DNA of 64,000 nucleotides from the NCBI GenBank assembly GCA_009911175.1, contig QXWX01000002.1:1-64000 (forward strand), written 5' to 3'. The notes below the pieces were generated by a model, which was given only the letters and a program-made list of their open reading frames with translations, searched no databases and had not been told where the DNA came from. Source of the DNA: Lachnospiraceae bacterium (GTDB lineage Bacteria > Bacillota_A > Clostridia > Lachnospirales > Lachnospiraceae). Positions 1 to 8,592 of the stretch are shown here, piece by piece. Both the position numbers and the translations under genes were made by a program. Every line of letters begins with the position of its first letter. Position 1 is the first letter of the stretch.

Positions 1-129
1 CTTTTTTACATCAAATTCTTCTGAAAAACTTTTTTAATATTTTTCATTTTAGCTATTGACATTTCTTAGCTGGACTTAAATTTTTTTGACTCTATATAAA
101 GCGTTCTGCCTTATACCATGGTAATAAGA

Positions 130-595
130 TTAAATATTGTTTCCTACCTCATAGCCATCCCATACAGCATGAAGGATTGTGCTGACCTTCTGTCCGTCGC
201 CAATCTCATAAACGACAGCACCACATCCTTGAAGCTCCTGTGCCATAGAAGGAGCCGGACGGAAACCGGCTGCGATAACAACTGTATCTGCATCCATATT
301 ACGGAGCTGTTCACCAGTTAAACTCGCCTGTTCAAATCCTTTTACAAAGGTTTTCAAACCCAGACGCATACTGACAGGAAAATCACTGCCGCACTCCTGC
401 TTGATACCTTCCAAAATTTCTTTTGCTGCCCGTACCCCCGGATGCCGGAATACATGGACAGAAAACGGTGCCGGAAGGTTCCCGCCCTCCCGGAAGATGA
501 TGTTGCCCTCCACCGATCGGTGCCATACAAAACCTGTTTTTAATAGTCAGTCTGCCAATCTGGAGCGGCTTTCCTAAATGTTCATAGTTCTGCAT
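130..595 (-). pseudogene. Mosaic remnant of an Old Yellow Enzyme-type NADH:flavin oxidoreductase
   Basis: Three pieces of one enzyme family are joined here. The ATG at 595, with AAAGGAGG before it, opens MQNYEHLGKPLQIGRL and TIKNRFCMAPIG, the usual start of the FMN-barrel (2,4-dienoyl-CoA reductase type). After about 30 codons the frame shifts, and a barrel segment follows (EILEGIKQECGSDFPVSMRL). It runs straight into the C-terminal nucleotide-binding part (MDADTVVIAAGFRPAP) and a stop at 130. Only about 150 codons remain of the roughly 650 usual for the family, so most of the barrel, the Fe-S region and much of the FAD domain are gone. No active product is expected. Family assignment rests on recognisable motifs, not on a search. 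Confidence 0.7.
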
Positions 596-1142
596 GTCTA
601 TGCCTCCTTTACAGCTCCGACGCTTAAATATTTTTTGTTTTGAAATCATACGTAATTTAAAGACATTAAGACGGTTTGGTAAAGAGGCGGGAAATTTTTT
701 CTTCGCACTCAGGGTAAAAGAGCTGTTGGATGGAACAAAAAGATGAGCCATGAAACACCAGGGTCTGTTTCATATGTTGCTCACTTAAAAAGCATCTGTT
801 CCGGCAAGGGAGATCAAACATGGGACAAATCATTCATCTGGATAAAGGGAATCCCCATTTTCATTTAGGATAGCATTCGAAACAGGGGATATGGTCTGCT
901 ACTGTCATTGATTGTCAGACATTCCCAAATGATCTATGGAAAAGTTTCTTTACAGATCAGGCGTACTTTAAGTTTTAATGAGATATCCGTCTGACGCGCA
1001 ATTCCGGAAAAAAGAAATCTGAATCGGGTGGTTTTCGGCCCCAATACCAGAGTGTTCTATGGGTATTGCGTATATTATAATAGAAGAAACGCAGAAATTA
1101 TCTGATGACTTTGGCTAAAATCGCAAAAAGGTAGGAAATCAT
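596..1142. other. Gene-poor stretch between the oxidoreductase remnant and the IS
   Basis: I see no convincing gene. A 17-codon frame at 820-873 (MGQIIHLDKGNPHFHLG) follows an AAGGGAG-like ribosome binding site and may be the torn 5' end of a lost gene. The rest is AT-rich with no long frame. The left end of the insertion sequence must lie near its right side, but I could not fix the boundary. Confidence 0.4.
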
Positions 1143-1143
1143 A

Positions 1144-1231
1144 AAAAAACCTCCCATTTTATGGAAAAATGAGAGATAATGTAATTAACCCAACAACATA
1201 TCTTCACCCATAAAAGAAGGAGGTTTTTTAC
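1144..1231 (+). promoter_or_regulatory. Inverted repeat that can mask the transposase ribosome binding site
   Basis: The run AAAAAACCTCC at 1144-1154 is perfectly complementary to GGAGGTTTTTT at 1221-1231. The second arm contains the Shine-Dalgarno sequence of the ATG at 1234. A transcript entering from outside the element would fold the two arms together and hide the ribosome binding site, while one starting between the arms would not. Limiting transposase made from read-through transcripts in this way is known for some insertion sequences; its use here is inference. A smaller hairpin (CATTTT with AAAATG) lies between the arms. Confidence 0.55.
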
Positions 1232-1338
1232 ATGAAAAGAGAATAGCGGTTACGAGAAAAGAAACCCGGGAAAACTTACAGAAACTCCAGCTTGCATGTG
1301 AACTCTCAAAACTGATCCGGCACTACTTCCCGGATCTG

Positions 1339-2607
1339 GTGCCACTGCTGAAAAAACTGCCGGATCCCAGAAACCAAAGCTATATTACCTATCCGTCTGC
1401 CGTGCTCCTAATGACCCGTATCCTTTCTTCTATATTTTACATCAGCAGTATGAGAAAAACAAGTGAAGAATTCAATTCGGATCTCATGATTGAAAATATC
1501 TGGGAACTATGCGCAGAGGAAGAAACCGTCCGCGAGCTCCCTTACTGGGAGACCATCAACCGGTATCTGGAAAAATTGGAGCCGGAATCTCTGCAGGAAG
1601 TCATTTGGAAACTGGTGTACCGCCTGCTGCGGAGCAAGGCGTTCCAAGGGGCGCGAATTGGAGAGAAACACTGGCAGATCATTTTAGACGGGACCCAGTT
1701 ACACAGCAGCCGTAAGCCGCTGGATCCGAAATGCATGTACCGGATCCATCACAAAGGCAAGCCGGAAGAATACCGCGAGAATTATTACTATGTCCTGGAG
1801 GCAAAGTTGGTATTACATCCCAAGATTGTAGTAAGTATTATGACCGAATTTGTGGAAAATGATGGGAAAGAGATGGACAAGCAGGACTGCGAAAGGAAAG
1901 CAGGCGTGAGACTGATGGAAAAGCTGAAGAAGCAGTTTCCAAGATTAAATATCTGCCTATGTGCGGACAGCCTGTATGCATGTGAGCCATTTTTCCGGAA
2001 ATGCGGGGAATACCGGTGGCAGTATCTGATCCGATTTAAGGAGGGAAGTATCCCGACAGTAGGAAAGGAATATAGAAAACTGAAAGACTTGGAAAAGAAC
2101 CGAAAGGAAACGAAAATAAAAAATGGCCGATACTGGTATGATTATGTAAATGAGATTGACTATAACGGATGTAAAATCAATTTGATGGAGTATGGTGAGG
2201 AACTGAAACGGACCATAAAAAGAGGGATGTGCAAAATCGAACGTGAGGAAAAAAAGTCGTTCTGTTTTTTGACAAGTCTGCCGGTGAGAAAAAAGAACGT
2301 ATGCGATCTGGTGGAGAAGGGGCGGATGCGCTGGAAAATAGAAAATGAAGGGTTTAATACGCAAAAGAATCAGGGATATTATTTGAAGCACTTGTTCAGT
2401 AAAAACTACCAGGGGATCAAAAACCATTATTACCTGATCCAGATCGGGCACATGATTGCACAGATAATGGAGACATGGGGAAGATTATGGGAAGGGATGC
2501 ATCTGAGTATGGAACAAAAGCATCAGAAGATACTGGAATCCTTTCAGGCTATCAGGTTGAAAGAATACATTGGAATAAAAAAGAACATACAGATCCGATT
2601 ACAATAG
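1339..2607 (+). CDS. DDE transposase, amber codon near the natural start
   Basis: This is a DDE transposase of the IS4-like superfamily. Likely catalytic residues are D in ILDGTQLH, D in CLCADSLYA and E in the WKIENEGFNTQKN block near the C-terminus, which resembles the family's E signature. The natural start appears to be ATG 1234, behind an excellent AAGGAGG site, and frame and similarity run on from it (ENLQKLQLACELSKLIRHYF). However, codon 5 is TAG (1246-1248). The listed start is the next possible one, GTG 1339, which has no good ribosome binding site and would lose about 30 residues. The gene is therefore either inactive or translated poorly. The remaining 422 codons are uninterrupted, so the mutation is probably recent. 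Confidence 0.75.
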   Translation: MPLLKKLPDPRNQSYITYPSAVLLMTRILSSIFYISSMRKTSEEFNSDLMIENIWELCAEEETVRELPYWETINRYLEKLEPESLQEVIWKLVYRLLRSKAFQGARIGEKHWQIILDGTQLHSSRKPLDPKCMYRIHHKGKPEEYRENYYYVLEAKLVLHPKIVVSIMTEFVENDGKEMDKQDCERKAGVRLMEKLKKQFPRLNICLCADSLYACEPFFRKCGEYRWQYLIRFKEGSIPTVGKEYRKLKDLEKNRKETKIKNGRYWYDYVNEIDYNGCKINLMEYGEELKRTIKRGMCKIEREEKKSFCFLTSLPVRKKNVCDLVEKGRMRWKIENEGFNTQKNQGYYLKHLFSKNYQGIKNHYYLIQIGHMIAQIMETWGRLWEGMHLSMEQKHQKILESFQAIRLKEYIGIKKNIQIRLQ

Positions 2608-2787
2608 ACAGGTCTCGAAGGAAGGGGGGATTCAAAAGGAAGCTGGAAATTGAATAGAGGAAACCAAGGGAATACTGTTTCCTGGAATCCATAATACTAA
2701 GAAAAGGCTGTGGAAGATATGAAATTTTCATAGCCTGGAAGAAAAAAATAAATTTAAGCGTCAGAGCTGGCCTCCTTTACTGCAGGA

Positions 2788-2816
2788 TTGACTTTTCCCG
2801 CTGTTGATATTATAAT
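2788..2816 (+). promoter_or_regulatory. Sigma-A promoter of the HxlR gene
   Basis: TTGACT (2788-2793) and TATAAT (2811-2816) are separated by 17 bases. Transcription would start near 2823, giving a leader of about 85 bases. The leader holds a GCAC-N6-GTGC palindrome around 2849-2862, a possible autoregulatory operator. Confidence 0.75.
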
Positions 2817-2906
2817 TATATCGAGAATGGAACAGAAAACAAGTACGCACCTTCAAGTGCGATACTGACTCAGAAGTTATATACTTACCTAAAGGAGAGT
2901 GTAAGA

Positions 2907-3242
2907 ATGGGCGAACGCTGTATATCACAAGAATGCTTAGAAACAACCGGTTTCAGCTACACATTATCCCTCATCAACGGGAAATATAAAATGACAATTC
3001 TTTATACGCTTATGGAATTTGGTATTGTCCGATTCAATGAAATGAAAAAATATATTGGTGAAATTTCTTTTAAAACATTAAGCTCTACACTAAAAGAATT
3101 AGAAGCAGACCAATTAGTACACAGAAAAGAATATCCTCAAATACCTCCAAAAGTGGAATATAGCTTGACAGAACGCGGGAAATCGCTCATTCCTATATTA
3201 GATGGGATGTGTGAATGGGGAGATAAAAATAGACTGCCATAA
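2907..3242 (+). CDS. HxlR-family winged-helix transcriptional regulator
   Basis: The 111-residue protein has the HxlR layout. It has an N-terminal cysteine region (CISQECLETTGF), then a winged helix built from SLINGKYKMTILYTLMEFG, RFNEMKKYIGEISFKTLSSTLKELE and the wing KVEYSLTERGKSL. HxlR proteins are small dimeric DNA-binding regulators that often sense electrophiles or redox state through a cysteine near the N-terminus. AAAGGAG lies a few bases before the ATG. These regulators usually stand next to the reductase or transporter gene they control. No such gene is adjacent, and the IS upstream may have separated it. The decayed oxidoreductase at the left edge is a possible former partner, but that is speculation. 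Confidence 0.85.
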   Translation: MGERCISQECLETTGFSYTLSLINGKYKMTILYTLMEFGIVRFNEMKKYIGEISFKTLSSTLKELEADQLVHRKEYPQIPPKVEYSLTERGKSLIPILDGMCEWGDKNRLP

Positions 3243-3255
3243 ATTCCTATCGTTA

Positions 3256-3295
3256 ATCCAATGCACCCAAAAACTCATACTTGAGCGCATTGGAT
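3256..3295. terminator. Possible terminator hairpin after the HxlR gene
   Basis: ATCCAATGC (3256-3264) pairs with GCATTGGAT (3287-3295) across a 22-base loop. There is no clear T-run, so termination is plausible but not shown. Confidence 0.35.
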
Positions 3296-3350
3296 CTGTG
3301 GTACGCAAGCCAATGTAAAGATATAACAAACAGGCAGAGAAACGGCATGC

Positions 3351-4106
3351 TCATTTCTGTAATTTCAGAAGAAGCTGATTCCGGTTCTTCACCTGCATTT
3401 TTTCAAAAATATGGCTCATATGCTTCTTCACTGTCACCTCAGAAATGCAGAGCCTCCCGCCGATCTCCTGATTCGTAAGCCCCTCTCCCAACTGCCGCAG
3501 GATCTCCGTCTCCCGTTCCGTCAGATGGTATTTTCCCAGCAGGCTTTCATCTACGGCCCGGAAGTCGCTCTCCCTGATCCCGTTGGGATAAAGCATCTGC
3601 AGATGGGAGGACAGATGGGTATTCAATAATCCCAGAAAATAAACCTCTTCCTCCGTAAAGTCCCCCGTCTCCTTTGTGCGGAACATGGTGATTGATCCGT
3701 AGAAATGCCCCCTCACGATGGTGCACCCCAAGCCGTAATATGCCCCCAGCGGACGCATCCACTGCTGGTATATGCGGCTCTTCTCCCGCAGATGGTCGGG
3801 CATCAGGTCGGAATCCCGGTATACCACCGGTTCCGTCTGCGAAAAATTCCAGACTGTATAATCCTTGTGCTGATAATTCTGATAATAATCCTGCAATGTC
3901 TGTTCGTCCAGGTTCCCGGAATAGGGATGAAAAAACCGGATCGTCTCATCCCCGGCCCTTCCGTAGTCAAACATGGAACATTGATGCAGGATCTCCGCCT
4001 GCAGATATTCCATGACCATCTTCTGGATCTCATTCAGCCGGCTTTGCCGGTACAGTTCCAGCAGGAATCCCTGGAAACCGCGCCACCGGGTATTTGATAA
4101 TTCCAT
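3351..4106 (-). CDS. LuxR-type helix-turn-helix regulator divergent from aguA
   Basis: The C-terminal 60 residues are a GerE/LuxR DNA-binding domain: LTERETEILRQLGEGLTNQEIG, then LCISEVTVKKHMSHIFEKM. The first 170 residues form a sensor part I do not recognise (aromatic-rich, YYQNYQHKDYTVWNF). It has no membrane segment, so the protein should be cytosolic. The start at 4106 (MELSNTRWRGFQG) follows AAAGGAGA. It is chosen over an upstream ATG because the same N-terminus, MELSNARWHNFQG, is preserved in a decayed copy at 8473. The gene is divergent from agmatine deiminase. LuxR-type activators control agmatine deiminase genes in some lactic acid bacteria, so control of aguA is a fair inference. 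Confidence 0.85.
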   Translation of the reverse strand: MELSNTRWRGFQGFLLELYRQSRLNEIQKMVMEYLQAEILHQCSMFDYGRAGDETIRFFHPYSGNLDEQTLQDYYQNYQHKDYTVWNFSQTEPVVYRDSDLMPDHLREKSRIYQQWMRPLGAYYGLGCTIVRGHFYGSITMFRTKETGDFTEEEVYFLGLLNTHLSSHLQMLYPNGIRESDFRAVDESLLGKYHLTERETEILRQLGEGLTNQEIGGRLCISEVTVKKHMSHIFEKMQVKNRNQLLLKLQK

Positions 4107-4194
4107 CCCGTCCCTCTCCTTTCGTTTCCCCTTCCAGACCAAGGTTCTGCCTGTAAATCCTGTTCTGCCTCAGATATAACGCAACGACATATGC

Positions 4195-4233
4195 TACTTT
4201 AGTAGTATATCACAAAATTCCACCTTCGTACAA
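4195..4233 (-). promoter_or_regulatory. luxR promoter with CTACT/AGTAG palindrome
   Basis: Reading leftward, TTGTAC (4228-4233) and TATACT (4204-4209) are 18 bases apart. The palindrome CTACTTTAGTAG (4195-4206) overlaps the -10 and is a candidate operator. Most of this block is repeated at 8518-8580. Confidence 0.55.
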
Positions 4234-4372
4234 TTTCTTTTCTTTTTTTCTACAGGTATACTCAGATTAACGGTGTACTGCGCGGATGCGCAGACAGACC
4301 GGAAATCACTGGTATATGGGCAGACAATAAACGAACAAATGTATACTATGATCTCAAAGGAGGAATCATCAC

Positions 4373-5479
4373 ATGAAAACCATCAAATCCACACCAAAGG
4401 CAGACGGCTACTACATGCCTGCGGAATTTGAAACCCATGAACGGGCCTGGATGCTCTGGCCGGAGCGCACGGACAACTGGCGCAACGGGGCCAAGCCGGC
4501 CCAGAAAGTATTTACGGAAGTGGCAAAGGCGATCCGCAGGTTCGAGCCCATCACCGTAGGAGTCAGCGATGAGCAGTACAGCCATGCCAGATCCGTACTG
4601 CCGGATGATATCCGTGTGGTAGAATTGTCCTGCAACGACTCCTGGATCCGCGACTGCGGCCCTACCTTCGTAGTCAACGACCAGGGCGGAGTGCGTACTG
4701 TAAACTGGGATTTCAACGCATGGGGCGGTTTGTATGACGGCCTGTATTTCCCATGGGACAAGGACGACCGTGTGGCAAGCAAGATTTCTTCCATGGAAGA
4801 GGTTGACATGTACAAAGCGGAAAACTTCGTGCTGGAAGGCGGCTCCATCACGGTAGACGGGGAAGGAACCCTGGTGGTGACCGAGCAGTGCCTGCTCTCC
4901 CCGGGACGGAATCCCCATCTGAATAAGGAACAGATCGAAGAGAACTTAAAGCAGTATCTGGGCGTAGAAAAAATCATCTGGCTCAAGGACGGTATGGACC
5001 CGGACGAGACCAACGGGCACGTAGACGACGTATGCTGCTTTGCAAGGCCCGGCGAGGTGGTGGTTCCCTATACAGAGGATCAAAGCGACCCCTGGTATGA
5101 GATCCTCAAAGCCAATAAAGAGCAGTTGGAGCAGGAAACCGACGCAAAGGGGCGCAAGCTGAAAGTGCATACCATCTCCATGCCGAAGGTTCCGGTGTAT
5201 TTTACGGAAGAAGAAGCCGCCGGCATCGACATCGTAGACGGCACCATCCCGCGGATCGCCGGGGAAATGACCGCTGCTTCCTATCTGAATTATCTGTATG
5301 TAAACGGCGGAATCATCGTCCCTCAGTTCGGGGACGAGAATGACGCGAAAGTGCTTGAAGAGCTCAGAGCGATCCATCCGGACCGTGAGGTGGTCGGCGT
5401 CCTTACCCGCGAGATCATCTTAGGCGGCGGAAATGTACACTGCATTACCCAGCAGCAGCCGAAGGGGCGCGTGAAATAG
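4373..5479 (+). CDS. aguA: Agmatine deiminase
   Basis: The enzyme hydrolyses agmatine to N-carbamoylputrescine and ammonia in the cytosol. The 368-residue length is normal for the family. Motifs visible include MPAEFETHERAWMLWP at the N-terminus, NDSWIRDCGPTFV, FVLEGGSI, NGHVDDVCCF and the catalytic cysteine in LGGGNVHCITQQ near residue 355. AAAGGAGG precedes the ATG. The other enzymes of the deiminase route (putrescine carbamoyltransferase, antiporter, carbamate kinase) are not beside it, so aguA works as a single regulated gene here, paired with the divergent LuxR-type regulator. Part of its 5' end is repeated in decayed form near 8.8 kb. Confidence 0.95.
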   Translation: MKTIKSTPKADGYYMPAEFETHERAWMLWPERTDNWRNGAKPAQKVFTEVAKAIRRFEPITVGVSDEQYSHARSVLPDDIRVVELSCNDSWIRDCGPTFVVNDQGGVRTVNWDFNAWGGLYDGLYFPWDKDDRVASKISSMEEVDMYKAENFVLEGGSITVDGEGTLVVTEQCLLSPGRNPHLNKEQIEENLKQYLGVEKIIWLKDGMDPDETNGHVDDVCCFARPGEVVVPYTEDQSDPWYEILKANKEQLEQETDAKGRKLKVHTISMPKVPVYFTEEEAAGIDIVDGTIPRIAGEMTAASYLNYLYVNGGIIVPQFGDENDAKVLEELRAIHPDREVVGVLTREIILGGGNVHCITQQQPKGRVK

Positions 5480-5540
5480 AATCGGCGGGGAAATGATACA
5501 CGCAAAATGATATATTCAGTATTAAAACTTATACTGAAAT

Positions 5541-5562
5541 AGGCGGTCAATTACGACCGCCT
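5541..5562 (+). terminator. Hairpin after aguA
   Basis: AGGCGGTC (5541-5548) pairs with GACCGCCT (5555-5562) around a 6-base loop. The following T-run is poor. It lies between converging genes. Confidence 0.5.
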
Positions 5563-5630
5563 GTTACTATTCACACCGCCTATAAAAATCTTACACATTT
5601 ACCTTGACATTTCACCATTCCTGCAGGCCC

Positions 5631-7220
5631 TTAATAATGGATCACTGCAGGCACTCCCAATTCAATCATGGAATACAGGGTCTGTGCATCGTATTTGGAC
5701 ATATTGATGCATCCGTGAGATCCTATGGAAAGATACAGATCCCCGCCGAATGCCGGCTGCCAGTCCGCGTCGTGGAAACCGATCCCGCTCTGGGTCACCC
5801 GCATCCAATAGTCCACCTCCTGTTCGTATTCCGGCTTTCCGTCCGCCTGAGTCTCCCCGATCAGGACGGTTGGGGACAGTTTTTCCGAAACGTAATATAC
5901 TCCGGCAGGCGTAACCTTACTTGCATCGGGAGCCCCGGTCACCACGTCGCACTGCATCGCGATCCCGCCGTTTACAACATACCACATGTGCTGCGCCGAC
6001 AAATCCACATCTATATAGGTGCTGCCCCAGTCCTGCGCCCCATGCGCCGCCGCGGTCTGGCACCAGGCCGGCTCTTTGGAAAGAACCTCTCCTTTCTTAA
6101 TATGTTCAATCAAAAGAGCGGTTTCCCCGTCCTCATCCACCGACCACCCATAGGTCCCTCCGGAGACCTCCGCGGTTTTTCCGGCAGGCGTGGTAAAGGT
6201 ACGTGAGCTTCCCAGCGTATCATAACGTTTTCCAAATTCCCGCATCCACTCCCGGACAGCAGCCTCATTCAGGGTCACATTCATATCCCCGTCCACGGAC
6301 AGCCAGCCGGAGATCAGCGCCTTATCCACCACCACAGGCACGTCCATATTGTAGGTAATGCTTGCCCTGCAATAAGTATTCAGCGTCTCACATGCCGACG
6401 TTACCTGCTCAGACTGGGAGGTATATTTCGGCGTTTCATAACAGTCTTCCTGTTTCAAATCCACTTCCGCGGCAAACGTCTGTACCGAATTGGTGATGCA
6501 TTCCTTCACCGCGCGGATATTGACGGCAGTCCCGTAGGACTCCGGCTCAATGACATATGTATTTCCATCATATTTCGGAAAAGCGGAGGATGCCGGAATC
6601 TGCTCTGATGTCACCGCATCCAGAGACTGAATCCGTTTCTCCAGGGCCGCCCTATCATAGGAAAGCTCAATCCGTACATCCGATGCTTTTTTGTCCCACA
6701 ATTTGACCGGCCATTGGAACGCGTTCTGCTGTTTCAGCACTGCTTTGATCTCGCCGCCCTCCCTGCAGGTCAGGGAAATCTCACTACCATGGATGGTCTC
6801 TGTCCCGCTCCCATTTGCTATGACCGTCAGCGAATACCCTTCCGTCTTTTCTTTGAAAAACGCCTCCGCAGCTTCTGCCGTCTGCCCGGAAAAATCCTGC
6901 CCGTTGATGATCGTATTTGGAAAGAAATGCTTCATAAAGTAAAACGACACACACAGATACGCGATGCACAGACAGCCGATTACCGCTGCAGCGGCCACAA
7001 GCAGCTTCTGTCTGAATGCCTGCTTCTGCCCGGAATTATTCTTCTGTCTGGAAGTCTGCTTTTTTCCGGAAGTACGCTTTTTCCCGGAAACGTATTTCCG
7101 TTCCGAAACTTGCTTCTGCCCGGAAATACGTTTCTGTTTGGAAGCGTTATTTTGGATGGAAACGTTTTTTTGTTTCTCTTGATTTTTACCGGATGTTCTG
7201 CCGTCCTTTTTCGCGCTCAT
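5631..7220 (-). CDS. L,D-transpeptidase (YkuD) with PG-binding domain and repetitive cytoplasmic tail
   Basis: This is a membrane-anchored cell wall enzyme that makes 3-3 cross-links in peptidoglycan or anchors proteins to it. Residues 1-72 are a basic cytoplasmic tail made of degenerate repeats such as SGQKQ, SERKY, SGKKR and SGKKQ. One membrane helix follows (LLVAAAAVIGCLCIAYLCV), then a repeat region of the peptidoglycan-binding type found before YkuD domains. The C-terminal catalytic domain carries the histidine in GIGFHDADWQ and the nucleophile cysteine in IGSHGCINMS. The 529-residue length fits this subfamily. The gene is on its own and converges with aguA. An AT-rich region just before the start has a possible promoter with a short spacer. 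Confidence 0.9.
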   Translation of the reverse strand: MSAKKDGRTSGKNQEKQKNVSIQNNASKQKRISGQKQVSERKYVSGKKRTSGKKQTSRQKNNSGQKQAFRQKLLVAAAAVIGCLCIAYLCVSFYFMKHFFPNTIINGQDFSGQTAEAAEAFFKEKTEGYSLTVIANGSGTETIHGSEISLTCREGGEIKAVLKQQNAFQWPVKLWDKKASDVRIELSYDRAALEKRIQSLDAVTSEQIPASSAFPKYDGNTYVIEPESYGTAVNIRAVKECITNSVQTFAAEVDLKQEDCYETPKYTSQSEQVTSACETLNTYCRASITYNMDVPVVVDKALISGWLSVDGDMNVTLNEAAVREWMREFGKRYDTLGSSRTFTTPAGKTAEVSGGTYGWSVDEDGETALLIEHIKKGEVLSKEPAWCQTAAAHGAQDWGSTYIDVDLSAQHMWYVVNGGIAMQCDVVTGAPDASKVTPAGVYYVSEKLSPTVLIGETQADGKPEYEQEVDYWMRVTQSGIGFHDADWQPAFGGDLYLSIGSHGCINMSKYDAQTLYSMIELGVPAVIHY

Positions 7221-7414
7221 GATTATTTATCCTTTCGTACTGCCCCAGCTTTGCCTGCCGTTTCGGACCGTTACTTTTCTTTATTTTATAATAGCCATGA
7301 GCAATTTTCAATTGACCCGGTGTAACCGTATTGTAAAAATTAAAAGCGCTGATTACCGTTCATGATCTGAAGCAGAGGATTTATATCTGCGGCTCGCGAT
7401 CTTTTTAGAACGAA

Positions 7415-7780
7415 TTACTGCATAGGCGTCCCTACTTCGATCAGATTCCCGTCCGGATCATAAAAACGAATGACTTTCTGCCCCCAGCTATGCGTCATCA
7501 GCCGGTTAACATACTGAATCGAGGGATATAATTTTTCCAGCTTACAGACAAATGCTTCTATATCCTTTTCCTCAAAGTACAGTTCGCAGGAGTTATTTTC
7601 AGGAATAATATCCCTTCCCAGGAACTGTTTCCAGATTTTTTCATCCTGTAGCACAAGACCTTCCGTTAAAATCATATTGCCGTCGTTGTCAAGCAGCAGA
7701 TCAAGACCGAACAGGTCATGATAGAACTGTCTTGACTTTTCAATCTCTTTCACAACGATCAAAACATTCTTTAATTTCAT
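7415..7780 (-). CDS. VOC-family (glyoxalase/bleomycin resistance fold) protein
   Basis: A single vicinal oxygen chelate domain of 121 residues. The beta-alpha-beta-beta-beta layout is visible in MKLKNVLIVVKEIEKSRQFY and then FYDPDGNLIEVG, the usual last strand with its metal-ligand glutamate. The start at 7780 follows GAGAGG, and the longer frame upstream lacks a ribosome binding site. The substrate cannot be told. It lies downstream of a GNAT acetyltransferase on the same strand with an 84-base gap, so the two may be co-transcribed. Confidence 0.8.
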   Translation of the reverse strand: MKLKNVLIVVKEIEKSRQFYHDLFGLDLLLDNDGNMILTEGLVLQDEKIWKQFLGRDIIPENNSCELYFEEKDIEAFVCKLEKLYPSIQYVNRLMTHSWGQKVIRFYDPDGNLIEVGTPMQ

Positions 7781-7864
7781 TGTCCATACCTCTCTCTTGT
7801 AACCAATTCCCGTATTGTTTTTTTGCTTTTCACAGTAACTTTTTTCCAAAACTTTACGCCGCCT

Positions 7865-8398
7865 TTACAATATTTTTTCGTAAAGGTGAAACCAGGGAAG
7901 CCCGTACGCTTCGTATCCCAGACTGACCGTTCCGACCAACTGATATCCGCATTTTTGGTAAAGCCGCTCTGCAGGAATGTTATCTTTTACAACGTCGAGT
8001 CGGATGCTTATACACTGTTCTCTGCGTGCCGCACGTTCCGCAAACATCAGTAATTCTGTGGCGACCCCGCACTTTAGGAAGTCTGGGTGGACGGCAAGGG
8101 TGTAAATCACATATATATGCTGATAATCATCCTCCGTCAGCCATCTGCCGTTTTTATATCCTTCCTCCGGTTCGTGTTTTAAGATCATCGCTCCTGCAGT
8201 TTTGCTGCCGATACAGGCAATATACAGCCCGTCGGCCATTAGCCCTTTTTCTGCGTCACGGCGGCTTGGATAACTCCCTTTTTGCCATCCCGGATAATTT
8301 TTATGCGTTTCTAAATAGCCGCAGATATCTTCGTACAGCTTCTCGATACTGTCAAGGTCTGATTCTGCGGCTTTTCTAATCTGAATGTCCTGTTCCAT
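7865..8398 (-). CDS. GNAT-family N-acetyltransferase
   Basis: The protein starts MEQDIQIRKAAESDLDSIEKLY, typical of GNAT beta-1/alpha-1. It continues with IYVIYTLAVHPDFLKCGVATELLMFAE, where the R/Q-x-x-G-x-G/A acetyl-CoA loop is modified to LKCGVA, and it ends with RLYQKCGYQLVG. It should transfer an acetyl group from acetyl-CoA to an unknown small molecule or protein. The start at 8398 follows AAGGAGA. The frame is open further upstream only because it reads through the remnant of a luxR 5' end (8411-8473). That upstream stretch may give a fused N-terminus but more likely just supplies the promoter. Confidence 0.85.
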   Translation of the reverse strand: MEQDIQIRKAAESDLDSIEKLYEDICGYLETHKNYPGWQKGSYPSRRDAEKGLMADGLYIACIGSKTAGAMILKHEPEEGYKNGRWLTEDDYQHIYVIYTLAVHPDFLKCGVATELLMFAERAARREQCISIRLDVVKDNIPAERLYQKCGYQLVGTVSLGYEAYGLPWFHLYEKIL

Positions 8399-8404
8399 GA
8401 TTCG

Positions 8405-8473
8405 GTTCTCCTTTTTTAATAACTCCAACAGGAAGCCCTGGAAATTATGCCACCGGGCATTGGATAATTCCAT
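8405..8473 (-). pseudogene. Remnant of a luxR 5' end (second copy)
   Basis: MELSNARWHNFQGFLLELLK, encoded from 8473 downward, matches the first 20 residues of the LuxR-type regulator at 4106 (MELSNTRWRGFQGFLLELY) with a few changes. The rest of the gene is missing, and the frame runs directly into the GNAT gene. Confidence 0.75.
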
Positions 8474-8517
8474 TGCTCTCCCTTTCATTTTATTTTTCAA
8501 AGCCAGCTATTCATGCC

Positions 8518-8580
8518 ACTTTAGTAGTATATCACAAAATTCCACCTTCTTACAATTTCTTTTTACACGCAGGTATACTA
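8518..8580. repeat. Second copy of the luxR/aguA intergenic promoter block
   Basis: ACTTTAGTAGTATATCACAA and the bases after it match 4197-4260 almost base for base, ending in AGGTATACT. The block contains the same leftward promoter. It probably now drives the GNAT gene. Confidence 0.8.
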
Positions 8581-8592
8581 AGGTCACAAACT

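Larger units (their letters stand above)
1144..2607 (+). mobile_element. IS4-like insertion sequence (ends not resolved)
   Basis: The element is defined by its DDE transposase and the leader with the inverted repeat. I could not find a terminal inverted repeat pair or a target duplication, so both outer limits are provisional. It sits between a decayed oxidoreductase gene and an HxlR regulator, in a stretch with several other broken genes. Confidence 0.6.
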
